Source of the DNA: Pyrrhosoma nymphula
Lineage: Eukaryota > Arthropoda > Insecta > Odonata > Coenagrionidae
NCBI GenBank assembly: GCA_963573305.1
Contig: OY754332.1
Span: 47,591,559-47,655,558 of the forward strand
Direction of reading: 5' to 3'
Length of the DNA: 64,000 nucleotides
The notes below the pieces were generated by a model, which did no database searches, was not told the DNA's origin, and was given only the letters and a program-made list of their open reading frames with translations. A program made the position numbers and the translations under genes. Positions 10,257 through 22,715 of this stretch are shown here, one piece after another. The first letter of the stretch is position 1. Every line of letters starts with the position of its first letter.

Positions 10257-11319
10257 AACGAAGAAAGAGTTATGTCAAAGAAATGTAAAGGTTAAGAACT
10301 AATTAATGGATAAAGGTTATGGTGAAAGAAAACGATCCGTGGTAAACATTGATGGAAAATCAAGTTAAACAGAAGCAAAAGTTTCAATATTCCCACATTG
10401 TAGAAGTAATTTAAAATATCAGGAAAATAGCATCGCTGAGTAAACAAAAAAATAGCCCAAATAATAAATATTGGTCGGTATCGGTAGCCAACACGGTCTG
10501 GTAACTCAATGGTCCTAGGTTAGAATGCCGCGACAAATATGATGAAGACGCACGTTTAAGAATTAATGGTTTGTTCCATAAATAAATAACCAGAGATGCG
10601 GCATACCATTCCGACCAATATTTTAAAAAATAATGCAAACTTCTACTAATTCATTTCCAAGCACTCCGCAGCTACCGGTAATGTACATGCATTAACTCAA
10701 CAGTCTGAGTGCAGCAAATATCGAATTTATCAGTAAAAAACAACACACTTGGTAAATCATTCCTCAAATGGAATCGCAACATGTTTCGAGGAAATTTACT
10801 TTGAAATGAATTAAACGCCAGGGGGAAGCACAAAAGTCTATTGACCGCAAACACGGATGGTTTTGAGTGTGCGACTTGACTGCTACTTGACTAAATAACG
10901 GAAAAGAAGCGGCGATTATCATATGACGGCTAATTATATGCCCTGAAGTGCACGTGGCGGCTGGCACGCGGTGGCGACGCATGGAAGGAAAGGGCAGAGC
11001 TCAGAAACCCGGGAAGAGCACGACACGCCCTCGGCGCTTGGACCGCCGGAGACTACAGCGACTGTCTCTCCAAAGCAGCGATCGTGCATCACCGCCCCCG
11101 ACGACGTATCAGAGAAAATCCTACAGATCCTTACACGTGCAGGGCTTTACCTACCTCTAGCATTTCTTTCTTCATCACAGCGTCAAACCTACTCTTCATC
11201 ATCCCATCCATAAAACCTATTCTCTTTTTCCTCTTCCCCGCTTTCCCAGCATCCGTCCCTCTACCACGGTCTTCAGAAAACCATCGCCCCCGCATTTCCG
11301 CTCCCAGCCACCTAACATT
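10257..11319. other. No recognisable gene
   Basis: A GC-richer patch at 10950-11110 is open in three frames (70-93 codons). The translations are basic, low in conserved patterns and mutually overlapping, so I do not call a gene. Confidence 0.4.
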
Positions 11320-11751
11320 CGCAGAACGGACAGATTTAAAATTTCATTTTTCCCGCGAACGATAAGAGACCATAATAGCTGCCAATGAGACTTTTAGCTA
11401 GGTTTGTCGAAGGATAGTGTAGTAGTAGTAGTTCTCCCTAATATGTATCCTTATCTGCTACCTAGTACTTACAGCATGCTGTGTATTTTTTCGCTATTAC
11501 TCTTGAATCTCTATCCGTATTTGTAGTTGCAATATGCATAAATACTAACGGTCCCTCTAACATTGGTAGTATATCTGTGGGGTAGTTCATGCTTGTGAGG
11601 CTTCGCCTCGTAACAGGCATTAGCGATGCATGCTAGTGCATCATTAGTCGTAGATACACTAACTTTAGGGTGTAGTGTAATGCATGTTGGTGACCACTCA
11701 CCCCCTGCCGTACACCCTTGAGGTGGCTTGCAGGGTATTTTGTAGACGTAG
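11320..11751 (+). mobile_element. LINE family B, 3'-terminal fragment
   Basis: The copy starts in the ORF2 C-terminus (CGCAGAACGGACAGATTTAA, encoding the RTDRFK-FP block) and runs through the 3' UTR with the stem-loop GAGGCTTCGCCTC (11597-11609). It ends in GAGGTGGCTTGCAGGGTAT followed by a short TAGACG tail. Frameshifts are present and it is inactive. Confidence 0.8.
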
Positions 11752-13756
11752 CAAAGAAGACCGGCGATCGTCGCCCGTCCTCTTGCCCCACGCACGTCGG
11801 AAACCGCCGGATTAATTACTAGTGCACCCACGACTCCCTTCGCGATTTACGTCCCTCCAAGAGCGAATTTCGTTCTTACTCCTGCAAGGCTGACCTACTT
11901 CAGAGTTCGCCACGAGTTCTCGCTCGCGCCAACAAAAAGTGAATGCGAGAATGCCCCTCGAGAATGAAGCCGAAAAGGTCGCGGGTGGAGGCAAGACAAT
12001 TAGGAAGAATAAATGCTTCGAGAGGAGAGGGGGAGGGGGGTTCAAACCAACGAAAAAGATACGAGACTACGCATTGAAAACATTTTGAAGTCAAGGCCGT
12101 ATACGCCTTGTAGGAGAATAATTAGCATCTTAACCAAACACCGAGTACGCGATGTGACTGAACCAAATCACATCTTAGCCTCGATCCAAAGATACAACTT
12201 TGTAAAGTGGCATTGAGCAACGTTGAGGTACATGAGGTACCTAAATGCGAAGGACATGGAGGTGTTTAAAAAATTAATGTTTACTTTCAGGGAAAATTGA
12301 ATACTTGAAGAAAATTCTGTACGTCCAATAATTTTTTAAATATGAATAAATAAAAGTTATACTACTTTCCGTTTCATTAGATCAACGGCGAGGTTCAACG
12401 GTGACTACAGACGCCCACACCGTTTAAACCAACCACTACTGAGATGAGAATACTGAGGTAGCTAGGGTATGACTTTTCATGCCAAAGGCCTGTGATCGTA
12501 CCACGGAAATGTAAGAGATTTTTTCAAGAATTCCTTATCCCAAAGCGGTGCACTTCAAAACAAGTACTCCGTCCGTGTAATGAAATGTGACACTGTGGTC
12601 CCACCCGCGCTTGCACTTATGAGTAGACTGATTGCGACGACGGGTTTCTATACCCACCCTAGACTTGATAAAAATTGAAATTCGGCCAACTTGTCCATCC
12701 ACCCGTGATAGCGCAAACGTCGTCGGCAGGCCGTCGCCTCCCGTGATAACAAACCACCCAACAACCATTGACCGTGACATATGTGCGGCCGAGTCACACC
12801 GCAAAACCTCCGGGGGCGGTGGGAGTGAAAGTTCTTGATTTCCCCAGCCTTCAAGCGACACTAACACGTAAATGACCGATTTTGCAGAATTATTCAGGGT
12901 TTCACCGCCGGAGAAAAGCCCAGAGAAAAACGGCCATCACTTACTTGAGTCGATCTCGCTGTCACTAAAACAAATTGACAGGTAGTGTCCGCGACAATAC
13001 CGTAGATAGATAGGCGTTGCGTGCAACGTCTACCGTGAGTTGGCGATTAATGTGAGTTGAAATGAGTGCGCCGCCATCGCCTTCAACTTCCATTACTTGG
13101 CCCCCCCTTGTAGTAAGCCCTGACAACTGTCACTTTGAGTTTCTGTCACTCCATATATTTTCTGGAATTTCTGTGCATGAAAGCCTTTGCTCTTTCCATA
13201 AAGGCAATATTTTTTCAACATTTCAAACTCATTCCTTTTATTTTTAATTTGGAAATTTGTCTTGTTTCGTGGCTCCATCCCTTCGAAAGATATAAACTAT
13301 TTCAATTGGAAGCAATTACAAATTCCTTAAACAAATTTAATTCAACCTACGCTAATTTTACGCTGCCAGTGACACGCAATTCTCTATATCCATATATTTA
13401 ATGGTAATTCATCAGTTCCAAGATGGTTTATTATTTCACTCTTTCAACCATCCTCTCTTTTGAGTGGCATAGATACGACCCGTTCGGATATCTCAAATAT
13501 ATGCATACACAATCCGAGTGACATAGAACAAGCACAAGTTCATTGCATCGCCCCCAAATGTGTCAAATTATGAGGCGTTCACGAAAACAAAAGTATTTGC
13601 GCGCGAAAGATACTTACTTGAGATACAAGGCATGGAAGCCTCATATTTAACGAAAATAACCCATATTTTACATAAAGTCATCAAACGGTGCTAAAATTTA
13701 AATGGGCCTGGGTATTAAAAAGAAATAACCGCCAAAATTTGATAGGGTAAACAGTA
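11752..13756. other. No recognisable gene
   Basis: Several 60-110 codon frames occur (for example minus 12535-12867), but they overlap on both strands and show no recognisable domain. No terminal repeats were detected by eye. Confidence 0.4.
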
Positions 13757-13941
13757 CAGTTATTGACCACATGGTATTTGGAACAGCATAGTAAGAGTAC
13801 AGTTGGAAAAAATTTACATAAATGATAGCAAAATTTCCAATAGTGATTACTACTTACTTATAGTAAATTTTGTCCAACTCTACTCTTACTATTCTCTTCA
13901 AAATACCATGTGGCCAATAACTGAAGGGTGGCCAATAACTG
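13757..13941. mobile_element. Palindromic Tc1/mariner-like MITE (185 bp)
   Basis: The left arm starts CAGTTATTGACCACATGGTA and the right end reads as its inverse (GGCCAATAACTG), with TA immediately outside both ends (13755-13756, 13942-13943). The arms extend inward (AGTAAGAGTA...GTTGGA against TCCAACTCTACTCTTACT), making a near-complete foldback. The right terminus is repeated: GGCCAATAACTG occurs at 13912-13923 and again at 13930-13941. CAGT ends with a TA target are typical of Tc1-like elements. Confidence 0.78.
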
Positions 13942-14933
13942 TAAGCTTTACACTACCGAGATATCACGCGAAAATTCATAGTGCTTCAAATCTCGCACCA
14001 CTGTGTACCTTGCAAACTTGGAAGAAGTCGGGGACACAGTAAGGTATTTGGTGGGTAAATAAGGAGACTCATAAAATCCACTGTAAAATCTTCTACTCAA
14101 TTCCAATTTTGCAGGGAATGCTATAAGAAGAATTTGCATTGCACTGTACACGCTGAAGAACGTTCTCCCTTGTTTGGTCCATAAAACACACAATATAATT
14201 ATCCCGGAAGGTCTTTTTACGTTAAGGGATGGACTGAGATTAGAGGCAAATATTGGGGCGTTCGGGAGATTCCACCCTCTAATTTCTAGAATGTTACATG
14301 AAGTGTATAGAAATAGTTATTTCTGCGGAGAAAAATAGTATTACTGTGCTTTCGAAGTTACAGTAGACCATGGAAGCTTCGCAAATAGAAGTGAGATATA
14401 AAGCACCCAAGGTAAATACAACTCGTCTAAGTTAATATTCTCCCACCCACCCCCACTAAGAAATTCTCATACAACTTTTGACAAAATATCAAACCAAATG
14501 TGTCGCATTATCGTGCGAATGATAGACTTTAAAGAAAATGAAATTGTAGCACCAGAATTTGGTTGATTGAATTATAATTGCTCCAACTGTTTCCTGTCAC
14601 ACAACACTCCAACTTGTTTGGTCAAATGCTTTTAATATTTTGACCGCGGGACATCGGCTTGATGGAGGTCACCCGCCCGCATTACCCCGAAACGCAGTGC
14701 CCGACAAAGGGCAGGTCAAGAGCGCAGGAGAAGTGACCATAGGGACGGGGTGGCCAAAAAGGCAATGGACCATACCTACAGAGGCATTTTCCCACGCGAA
14801 CCACCTCCCTCCCACAGAGTTCCAATGCTATCATTCCCCCAAGCCATCGTCTGCACAATCCTCCGCGGACCTTACAGACATTTGGGTGATCGGGTTAGTG
14901 AGGTCGCTATACTACTGGCTATTTTAGGTTTGT
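13942..14933. other. No recognisable gene
   Basis: Frames of 95 and 78 codons overlap at 14640-14986 in GC-richer sequence, with no recognisable domain. Nothing else is supported. Confidence 0.4.
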
Positions 14934-15281
14934 CGCTGGTAGTGGAGCTAGTTGATATTCTCCCTAATACTTGTATTCTTATCTGATACCTAGTGCTAAC
15001 AGCACGCCCTGCATGTTTGCAGTACAACCCTTTTATCTCAGTCCATTTATGTAGTTGCAGAATACATTAATACAAACAGGCCCTTTAACATTGGTAGCAT
15101 GTCTATAATGTAGTGCATGCTTGTGACGTTTCGCCTCCGGAAGAGATTTATAGAGTTTTGCTAATGCATTAATAGTCGTAGTTACATTAACTTAAATAGG
15201 GTATAATGTAATGCATGTTGATGACAGCTCACCCCCTGCCACACATCCTTGAGGTGGCTTGGAGGGTATTATGTAGATGTA
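14934..15281 (+). mobile_element. LINE family B, 3' UTR fragment
   Basis: It matches the 3' UTR of the copy at 11320 from GGTTTGTCG onward, including the region around GTGCATGCTTGTGACG. It terminates with CTTGAGGTGGCTTGGAGGGT and a TAGATGTA tail. No coding sequence remains. Confidence 0.75.
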
Positions 15282-15851
15282 CCCATCCTGAGGGCTCGCG
15301 TTCAAAACCCGGCAGTGGCGGAGATTTTCCAGAGTAAATCCGATCTTTAATTACTTTGCGTATCGAAGGCACTTTCAGCGCCGTACTCCATCCGGACATT
15401 AAACTTCGGTCCCCATTCAAGTCTTTCGTTCGAGTGGGCCAATGCCGACGCCGGGTGTCCCTGCACTCTTTCTCCATCCCATACCCGCCTCTCCTCGGTG
15501 ACGCAAATTAACACAGTTATCCGTCACCTTGCCAAATAATCAATTAACAGCGTCCTTTATACCGTCACCGCCAGCTAACAGCCCCCAAATCGCCCCGAAT
15601 TCGACCGCTCATTTGTTCACAGCTTCCGCGGTGAGATGTGTTCGGTATACCACGTGAGTTTCCACCGAACGCGGTCCAGGACTCCGGCGTCCATTCCACC
15701 GTCTGGGCCTAAAGCCTGTTTCACACTATAACTGATCCGGCACAAGACCTAGAGCCCACGCTAGCCGTTACTTTAGATTGAGAACAGAATCTAATATATG
15801 ATTTGAGCCGTCCAAAGGTTTCATACGATCACTGAACTTGTACTGGCAAGC

Positions 15852-16178
15852 AAACGGTACTTTAATTAATATCGTAGCGCACGTCTGCTATAATTTTGAA
15901 GTAGCCGATCTATGGCAGCAGCCGACTAAAACAACTGTCGAGAAATTTTCTTCCGTTGTTGATTTTATGGCAGGCCAGCTACTATTAGCCGCAAGGAGGT
16001 ATAGGTGGGTCCCAAAGACTACAGTAAAGGGTATTGTAATTCATATAGTAGCCCATGTCTGCTATAATTTTAAATTAACCAATCTATATGGCAACAGGCG
16101 ACCAAAACAACTGCCGTGACATATTCATCCATAGCCAATTTCCAGAAAATTACTATTAGCCGCAAGGAGGTATAGGCA
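15852..16178 (+). repeat. Two-unit tandem duplication (about 175-bp period)
   Basis: The first unit runs from about 15856 and the second from about 16033. Both share GTCTGCTATAATTTT, AACAACTG and ATTAGCCGCAAGGAGGTATA near the end of the unit. The units have diverged by substitutions and small indels. A 93-codon frame spans both, but the protein is not recognisable. Confidence 0.8.
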
Positions 16179-16180
16179 TC

Positions 16181-17933
16181 CCAATGAATATAGTCTGACT
16201 TCTGGCAATTAACGCCTCTCCTTCAGTCTTTCGTTCGAATTTAAACCTAAAGATGGTTCGAGACACTATATGGACTTGGAGGCGATGACCTCAAGGCCAT
16301 TTCGCTATTGTGGTCACTGCACACACTTCCAAATGAAAACTGCTTGGATGTCAATATTTTAGAGGCACATGCTGCTTAATCATTTACTCTAATATATCCC
16401 TAAAAGGACGGACTCGTTGATTAAAGGTAGTGCATTATCTCCACAAGCTTTAGTAAGTTATTTGGATATGCTCTCGAGGCCCGCCGTTTGAGCCAATTGG
16501 CTGCATGATTTCACTAAGAGTTGCTCGCCTTAGCTTTCCCGGTACTCAGCTAAATATAATCTACTGCAGATAATGCTACATAGTTCTTTAGCTAGACAAT
16601 CTACTGATTCAGCTATGCTTATATAGTAATCCTTTTCAACAGTTGAGCTTCGCTCTTTCGTCGGTATAGGCCAGCTAATTACGAAACCTCATGGCGAAGT
16701 TTCGCCTGATGCTTGTAACATGTGAATAAGTGGTAAATATTGAAAGATTCTACGGAAGAGTAATATTTAAGAAAGGTAAATGTGTTCCTGATCTCAATCT
16801 ACTGATTTATATGCATAAATCCTTCTTTTTGCAATAGTGTAAAATTGAGAAAAAATATGAACGGCAGTATAATAAAGGATTAAATTGAAGAGTCAAAGCA
16901 ACGTAACATAGCAATATGGACCCTTTAAAGAAGAGATCAACAAATTAATCAATTGACCATTCGCAAGGCCTCACTATTGGTCTTCCCAAATACTTAACAC
17001 CCACACTCTATATCCTAAACAGATGTCTTAAAGTTTTCTCCGGGAATATTTTAAATAAATAATATATCTTAGACTAGAGATTTAACAACAGCAAGAAATG
17101 GCAGCAAAGATAAATTTCCGAGGCCCAACCATGCTCGCAGTGTAAGTTTATTGAACGAAGCTCAGACTTCATGTTATAAATCCTGAAAGAATACACGGAC
17201 ATGGGTAGTAAAGCTGGTTTGGAGAGGAGACTACTGGTTCAAACTCCAAAGATGACACCATAATTATTTGGCATTGGTACATACTTACACCATCTATGGA
17301 AATATCAATTCTTACTTTACGAGTAAATGGCAAAGGACTGTGCCCACTGCAGTTATTAGTGACAGTATTGTACAGCCGACACAAACTTGGTTTAGTTCAC
17401 TTAGGGGGATCAATGTGGGAGATTTTGCACTACTTCTGAAAGATATCGCAAGAAAACACCACAAAGATTGCGTTGAATTTAGCTCATCAGCCTTCATCAT
17501 GCAAAATACTAATGTACATCATGCATGATAATACAAGCTATTAATGGAGCGGAACAAACTTGGATCCGATGGTAAATGGTAAAACAAGTTCTTTATAAGC
17601 AACAGCTCTCGGAAGAAGCTTCAGAGGGCTGGTACATACATTCTTCCTTGAAAAGTTCTCGAGTCGTATGACTTAAGGGTGCTAGCGAACGGAGACTAAT
17701 TATGCAAATTTATTGGCATATTTAAAGCAAATATTAGGATTACTGAAGAACATTAGATGATAAGGACGCTCCATAGGGGACCAATGGTATACTTACTAGA
17801 TAATGAATTTGAATGTCAGTGATTCATTGAGATATATAAAACATTGACTAAAGTACAAGCATATTATTATTAGCGACCCGAGTTCAGTCATAACATAAGA
17901 AACGGTTTCGTGCGTGACTTTGTGGAAGCCTCT
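16181..17933. other. No recognisable gene or element
   Basis: Short frames only (up to 86 codons at 17268-17528). No motif, terminal repeat or RNA gene is supported. Confidence 0.45.
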
Positions 17934-18124
17934 CATAGTAAGAAAGTTGGATGAATTTTCAGCACAGCTTTTTCCACATTTTGTTTAATTTTTCACGACC
18001 ATGGTTTCACTATAGAGTAACATCTTCAGGTTGACCCGAAGATGTTACTCTGTAACGAAACCATTTACGTGATATATAAAACATGAGGAAAAGTCTGTGC
18101 TAAAATTCATCTTACTTCCCTACT
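17934..18124. mobile_element. Foldback element (about 190 bp)
   Basis: Two long arms are inverted: the left arm runs through GATGAATTTTCAGCACAG and GTTTCACTATAGAGTAAC, and the right arm mirrors it through GTTACTCTGTAACGAAAC and CTGTGCTAAAATTCATC. Only about four bases separate the arms at the centre. Its superfamily is not clear from the ends. Confidence 0.75.
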
Positions 18125-20077
18125 ATTTAGTCATAATGCCATTCAAAGATTAACCGAGAAATGGAAACTTAAAAATTGTCGCTCTTGCTTCATTTCCTGA
18201 TAAGCTATTGGGAACTTTTTAACCTAAGGCCTGAGAGAAAAATAAATAAAAATATTACACATAATCGCAAACATTAAATGGAAGCTAAGATTTCAATAAG
18301 AATAATAAATAAAAGCCATTGGGTTTTAACTAATTTAAAACATTAAAAATGCTCTAGAAAGCAATTCTTTGGTAAAATACGAAAAAAATAACGTCCAAGA
18401 GAGAAGTAGCAGCAGAGCATCTACAGAAATATCAACAGGAGTATTTCATTGCGTTTATCTTTACAGAATGAGATCTGAGACAAATATCCAAATATACATG
18501 GTTCAATATAAAGACCGTTACTTGGCCGAATATAGCAGCTACAAACGTTCAAAATTTTCATCATAAAAATACAAAACCGTGATATTCGCATTAAAAAGTT
18601 TTGAATTTATTCCCAAGGGTGAATTATTGATGCTTGCAATGTGATTTTACAAAAGCGGCGATAGAAGGGAATAGATAGATATGCTATTTGAGATACAGCG
18701 ATTTCCCAAACCTGTTGGCTACAATAAGAACAGAAGTAGACAACCCGAAAGCTTTACCGCCCCTTGATAATACAACCCTAGACGTACCTCATGTGACAAA
18801 CTAAGCCTATCTTTTGTCTTAAACAACTATGGCATGAATTTGATAAGGATATCTCGAATTGACTAAGTGTACGATAACAAGGGAGGACCTTGGGATAGAA
18901 GGCTTATCTTGGCTTGGGTTCAAACCTCCGTGCACGTCTTCTTCCGCCACGAGTCATGCTGCACAGCTAGCGTTAAAATGAAGTTTTTTGAGGAAAATAA
19001 GACATGAGAGGCACATAGCGCAGTTCAAACAATATATACATACACGTCATACACACGCATCACTATTCCGAGGAGTTTACGAAAGGAAACACTGCTACTG
19101 CAATAGGTTCTTACAATACAAGAGGACGCTCAAGAGTAATTTTATGCATGAAGTAAAAATTCGAGGTAAGCATATCCATCTCATAACTCAAAGTCAAACT
19201 TAATCCACAAGTTACAGTGTCGTTAGCCATCCGAAGAATAAAGCAGAAAAGTTTTCAATTACCTAACTAACGTGTTCATCCGTCCACATAAACTTTCCAG
19301 CCTTGACTACGTGAGAGAAAATTGAGAGTAAGGAATTCGCAGCAATCTTATTTCTATCTAAAACATAAAGCAAATTATTCTACGTAAACTATTATTTAAT
19401 TTCACGAGTAATCCGCAAGTAAATAAAACATTTGAGCAGCAAATAACAGTTGAAGAGCGCCATCTGCAATACGAAGTCAAAATTTCAGTTGAGACATCCG
19501 GTAACGAAATTGGCATAGCGATTTTTATAGGATGCTCCTTTCCGACGGAAGAAGCCACACTATGTCGATGTGAGATATGAGAAAGAGGCTCTTCAAGAAA
19601 CTAAACAATTCCGTCACCGTGGAAGAAGAAACATCTCGGAATTATTATCACGATGGGAAGTGAACACACGCCATGCACACACAAGGCAGGAATCCAAGAA
19701 CTGAGCGCCAGCCGAGTACGTAGGAGTTGGCTTGGCAGCTTTCGAGGCGAACACGCTACCGCCCAGCCGGTGCGAGACAGCTGTGCGCGCAGAGGAAACA
19801 CTTACTAGAATCAGGACGTATGGATGACAAGGAGCAATTACACCGTTTATTTTCCTCCATCCGACCACCAAGCTCGTTTCGCAAATGACTAATCGCAAAC
19901 CAGAACTGACCGAACGACCCCCCTCAAGGGCCACGACATAGGCGAAAGGCGCCGGAGTAAACAAACTCTTCCGTCGCGATAAACAATATGGAGCTCGGTC
20001 GAACAGCGACGTGAAGTAGGCCGTCACACAGCGGTCATCCGATTCCCTTCAGTGCTTCACTGGTTTTCTTGCCTTAC
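18125..20077. other. Possible intron downstream of the 20.3-kb exon; no exon recognised
   Basis: If the minus-strand exon at 20312-20078 is real, this stretch is the start of its first intron. Frames at minus 19614-20027 (137 codons) and elsewhere have no recognisable domain and lie immediately after the donor, so they are treated as chance openings in GC-richer sequence. Confidence 0.4.
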
Positions 20078-20312
20078 CTGATCGGAAGCGATATCTGCCG
20101 CTGTGGTGTCCATTATCCGAGTCCGAAAACCTCCGGCTGCCCCAATGCGAGGACATGAAGTAATGGCGGGGCAAGTGCAGCGCTTCCAACAGCGAGTGGG
20201 TGCTGTTGTGGTGACCACCGGCGTGCCGGGTCCCCCTCGGGGTGCCCCAGTCGACACCCGAGCCCACACCACCACCACCCCACGCACCCCACGAGTCACC
20301 CTCCTCCTCCAT
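20078..20312 (-). CDS. Candidate first coding exon of a host gene (partial, unknown product)
   Basis: The minus strand has an ATG at 20312 in a favourable context (GAG before, G after). An in-frame TAG lies 33 bases upstream, so this would be the true first ATG. The frame runs 78 codons to a canonical 5' splice donor, TCAG followed by GTAAGG, at 20078/20077, leaving one base (phase 1). The residues start MEEEGDSWGAW. A Gly-rich and His/Thr-rich low-complexity part follows, then a more ordinary segment LLEALHLPRHYFMSSHWG and a Ser/Asp/His tail. Third positions are strongly G/C. The exon sits at the edge of a CpG-rich island, as first exons often do. I do not recognise the protein and could not find the next exon; it may lie below 20 kb or outside the window. 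Confidence 0.45.
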
Positions 20313-21060
20313 CTCCAAAACACGACGCTCCTCCTCACGAAACTAGGCACACCAAACTCCCGGCCAAACAACACTTTCAAACTCAACTTCGGCACTCACA
20401 AGCTGCCCATCATCACACGAAACGACACTCGCCAACGGGTCGGGAGGGCACCAAACTGCGGCGCACGTGGGGCGGATGACGAAGAGAGCACCACGCTCGC
20501 TGCGAGGAGTATTAGAACAATAGACGCAATTGCACTGGCGAGCTATCACCGCCGACCGACCACTTGCCTCGCCTCGCTCTCGCGAACTCACGAGAGAATG
20601 CGCGCCTCACGACGAGACGGAGCGAGCGGAGTCGGACCGGGCAGGAACGCTGTCGACGACGGGCGAGCCGTGGAGGGCAGGAAGCAGCGGACGAAGCGGA
20701 GTGTCGAAGGAACGGCCGTCCTGCTTGTGGGGTGGGGTGGCCGAGGGGGCAGAGGGGAAGTTGAAATGCTGAGGGGAGGGGGGGTGGGAGACGCTCGTTG
20801 GGATGGATGGAGGAGGGGGGCACGGCTACGCATCGAGACGAGAGGGAGTGGAGGTAGAAAGGGAGGGCTCAGAGGGAAAGGCAGCCGAGGAGCGGGGATG
20901 AGCGGCTACCCGACCGAGCAACGGGGCCGGTTCGGCTCGCCTGCAGCATTGCCAGCTCACGCCGTCCCCTCTCCCTTCCCCACCCCCGTGCCTCTCATCT
21001 GGCTCAACAATGAAAGGGCCCTCTCTCCCTGCAAGGTGTGCTTCTGGAAAAGGGAATGAG
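20313..21060 (-). promoter_or_regulatory. CpG-rich island, putative promoter/5' UTR
   Basis: The stretch is dense in CG dinucleotides and far more GC-rich than its surroundings, especially 20440-20960. It lies directly upstream of the candidate minus-strand exon. G-runs on the plus strand at 20720-20830 could form secondary structure. The composition also explains the long plus-strand frame of 318 codons through here, which I do not regard as a gene. No TATA box or initiator was identified. Confidence 0.4.
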
Positions 21061-21654
21061 AGATTGGGGAGGGGGAAAGGGCAGGTGGGTGAAAACGAAG
21101 AGGAGAGACGGGCATGGGAAACTTTTAAAGGGCCGTTGGAGACTTTTTTGTGGGTAAAGAGTCAGAAATCCATGAGATGTGGCACCTTTAGGCCGCTCGA
21201 GGAGTCCCGCTTGCCGAATTACTAGTCCAGTCCAGTTGGTGGTAAACCTTTAGCGCTGCCAAGGGCACGAGCCCTCTACAGCTGTTGAGCATGTTAAAGT
21301 TAACTGTATAAACAAGAGGTAGGAAAATTTAGGGTGGGAGTATGATGAGGGGCGTTGGAGCAAGAGAGGTGACTGGTGGATTGGCAAGGGAATGACGATT
21401 GCGGCAACAAACCAACTCTAAAAAGACACTGGCTTTTTGTGTTACCATTTTTGTTTTTAAATTAATGCAGCTAATGTTATAATATATATCTTTCCTGTAC
21501 TCTTAATTATATATGTACTTTGGTTTCCTTGGTATGCATTATTTTTTTATAATTTAGCATTTCTTTCTCTTTAGAATTATTATTCTTAATAATTATTATC
21601 ATTTATTTTTTTATTGATTTGGTACCATTTCATTTTGTCAATATTATTTTCATT

Positions 21655-21658
21655 TCCT

Positions 21659-21724
<66 letters not shown>
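21655..21724. repeat. (TA)n microsatellite
   Basis: About 60 bases of uninterrupted TA repeats following TTCTTTTA. No target or element context is evident. Confidence 0.95.
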
Positions 21725-21727
<3 letters not shown>

Positions 21728-21995
21728 CTAGCAACAAGGCATTGAGGTTGGGGAAAGATAGGAAAGTAAATCAGTGGACACTCACTGGCAGATGATCCAT
21801 GACGACACCGGTGTCCACTGCTTAGGGTAGCTTTACATATACGTTTATATAAATTTATTATAATCTCTTTTTTCCTTTTGTCATTGCATTGACTTAAATA
21901 ATTTTTATATTAAAAAAAAGGGATAAATGTGCCTTTGGGTAATCAACATACTAAAAACACCTGGAGATAATGTAAGGTTGCAGCCGGTAAGTAAG

Positions 21996-22660
21996 CTAGG
22001 TTGGGAAGGTGGGATGGGTGATAGAAGGATCAAAATATTTAATCTTCCGACTGATTTTTTTTTTCTTTTTTTCGTTTTTAGGAAGGAGAGGTATCATCTG
22101 ATGGGGGAATTTGAAGCGGCCTTTCGGGAGAGAAGGGGACCAAAGTTTGGAGATGAGAGGTTTATTGGACGGTTTTAGGGACAAGGAATAATTGACGGAG
22201 CAGGATAGGATCATTTCGGCTACCGTCGGAATTTGGAGTTCTTTGCGGATGCAGGAGTTGGGGATGAACCATGGGGCACAGGCAATTTGACGAGAGATTA
22301 TATTGAGCCAGGTTTGAAGACAAAGGACTTTGGATTTGCAGATAATGGACCAGGTGGGTGAGGCATATAGGATTTGTGCAAGGATAATGGAATGGAGGAT
22401 TGAGAGTTTGTTGTTGAGGGATGAGACACTATTGCGGGCAAGGAGAGAATTGAGAGCGAATTTAGTTTTTTTTTAACTTTTGACAGTATGAGGTCGAAAT
22501 GGTTATTAAATGAGAGCTTATCATCAAGGACGATTGCAAGGAAGGTGGCGGCGGAGCGTGAATGCCAAAGCAATTGGAAAGTAATAGCGACATAATCCAA
22601 AGTTGCAGGTAAGTCGGAAAATTATTAGTGATTATGTTTCTAACCACGAGGTATCGAAGA
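21996..22660 (-). pseudogene. Jockey-clade-like LINE ORF2 C-terminal remnant
   Basis: On the minus strand, translation gives a post-catalytic RT/thumb region (FLAIVLDDKLSFNNHF, then SKVKKKLNSL). After a frame change it continues with ILAQILYASPTWSIICKSKV, CAPWFIPNSC and RKELQIPTVAEMI. This matches the C-terminal pattern of insect Jockey/R1-type LINEs (YASPVW ... APWFVRN ... DLGLPTV) as I know it. It is unlike the two LINE families elsewhere in the window. The catalytic region is absent, at least one frameshift is present, and the copy is dead. A T-run around 22058-22074 (an A-run on the minus strand) lies near its 3' side. Confidence 0.75.
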
Positions 22661-22715
22661 AAACGATACAAATGCCTCAATACCGTATATTTCATGGAAT
22701 AACTGCCAGTATTCT

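Noticed and set aside
20103..21059. 318-codon plus-strand ORF, the longest in the window
   Set aside because: It runs through a CpG-rich island that is open in nearly all frames on both strands. The translation is Arg/Gly/Pro/Thr-rich without any recognisable domain, and it overlaps a better-supported minus-strand exon.
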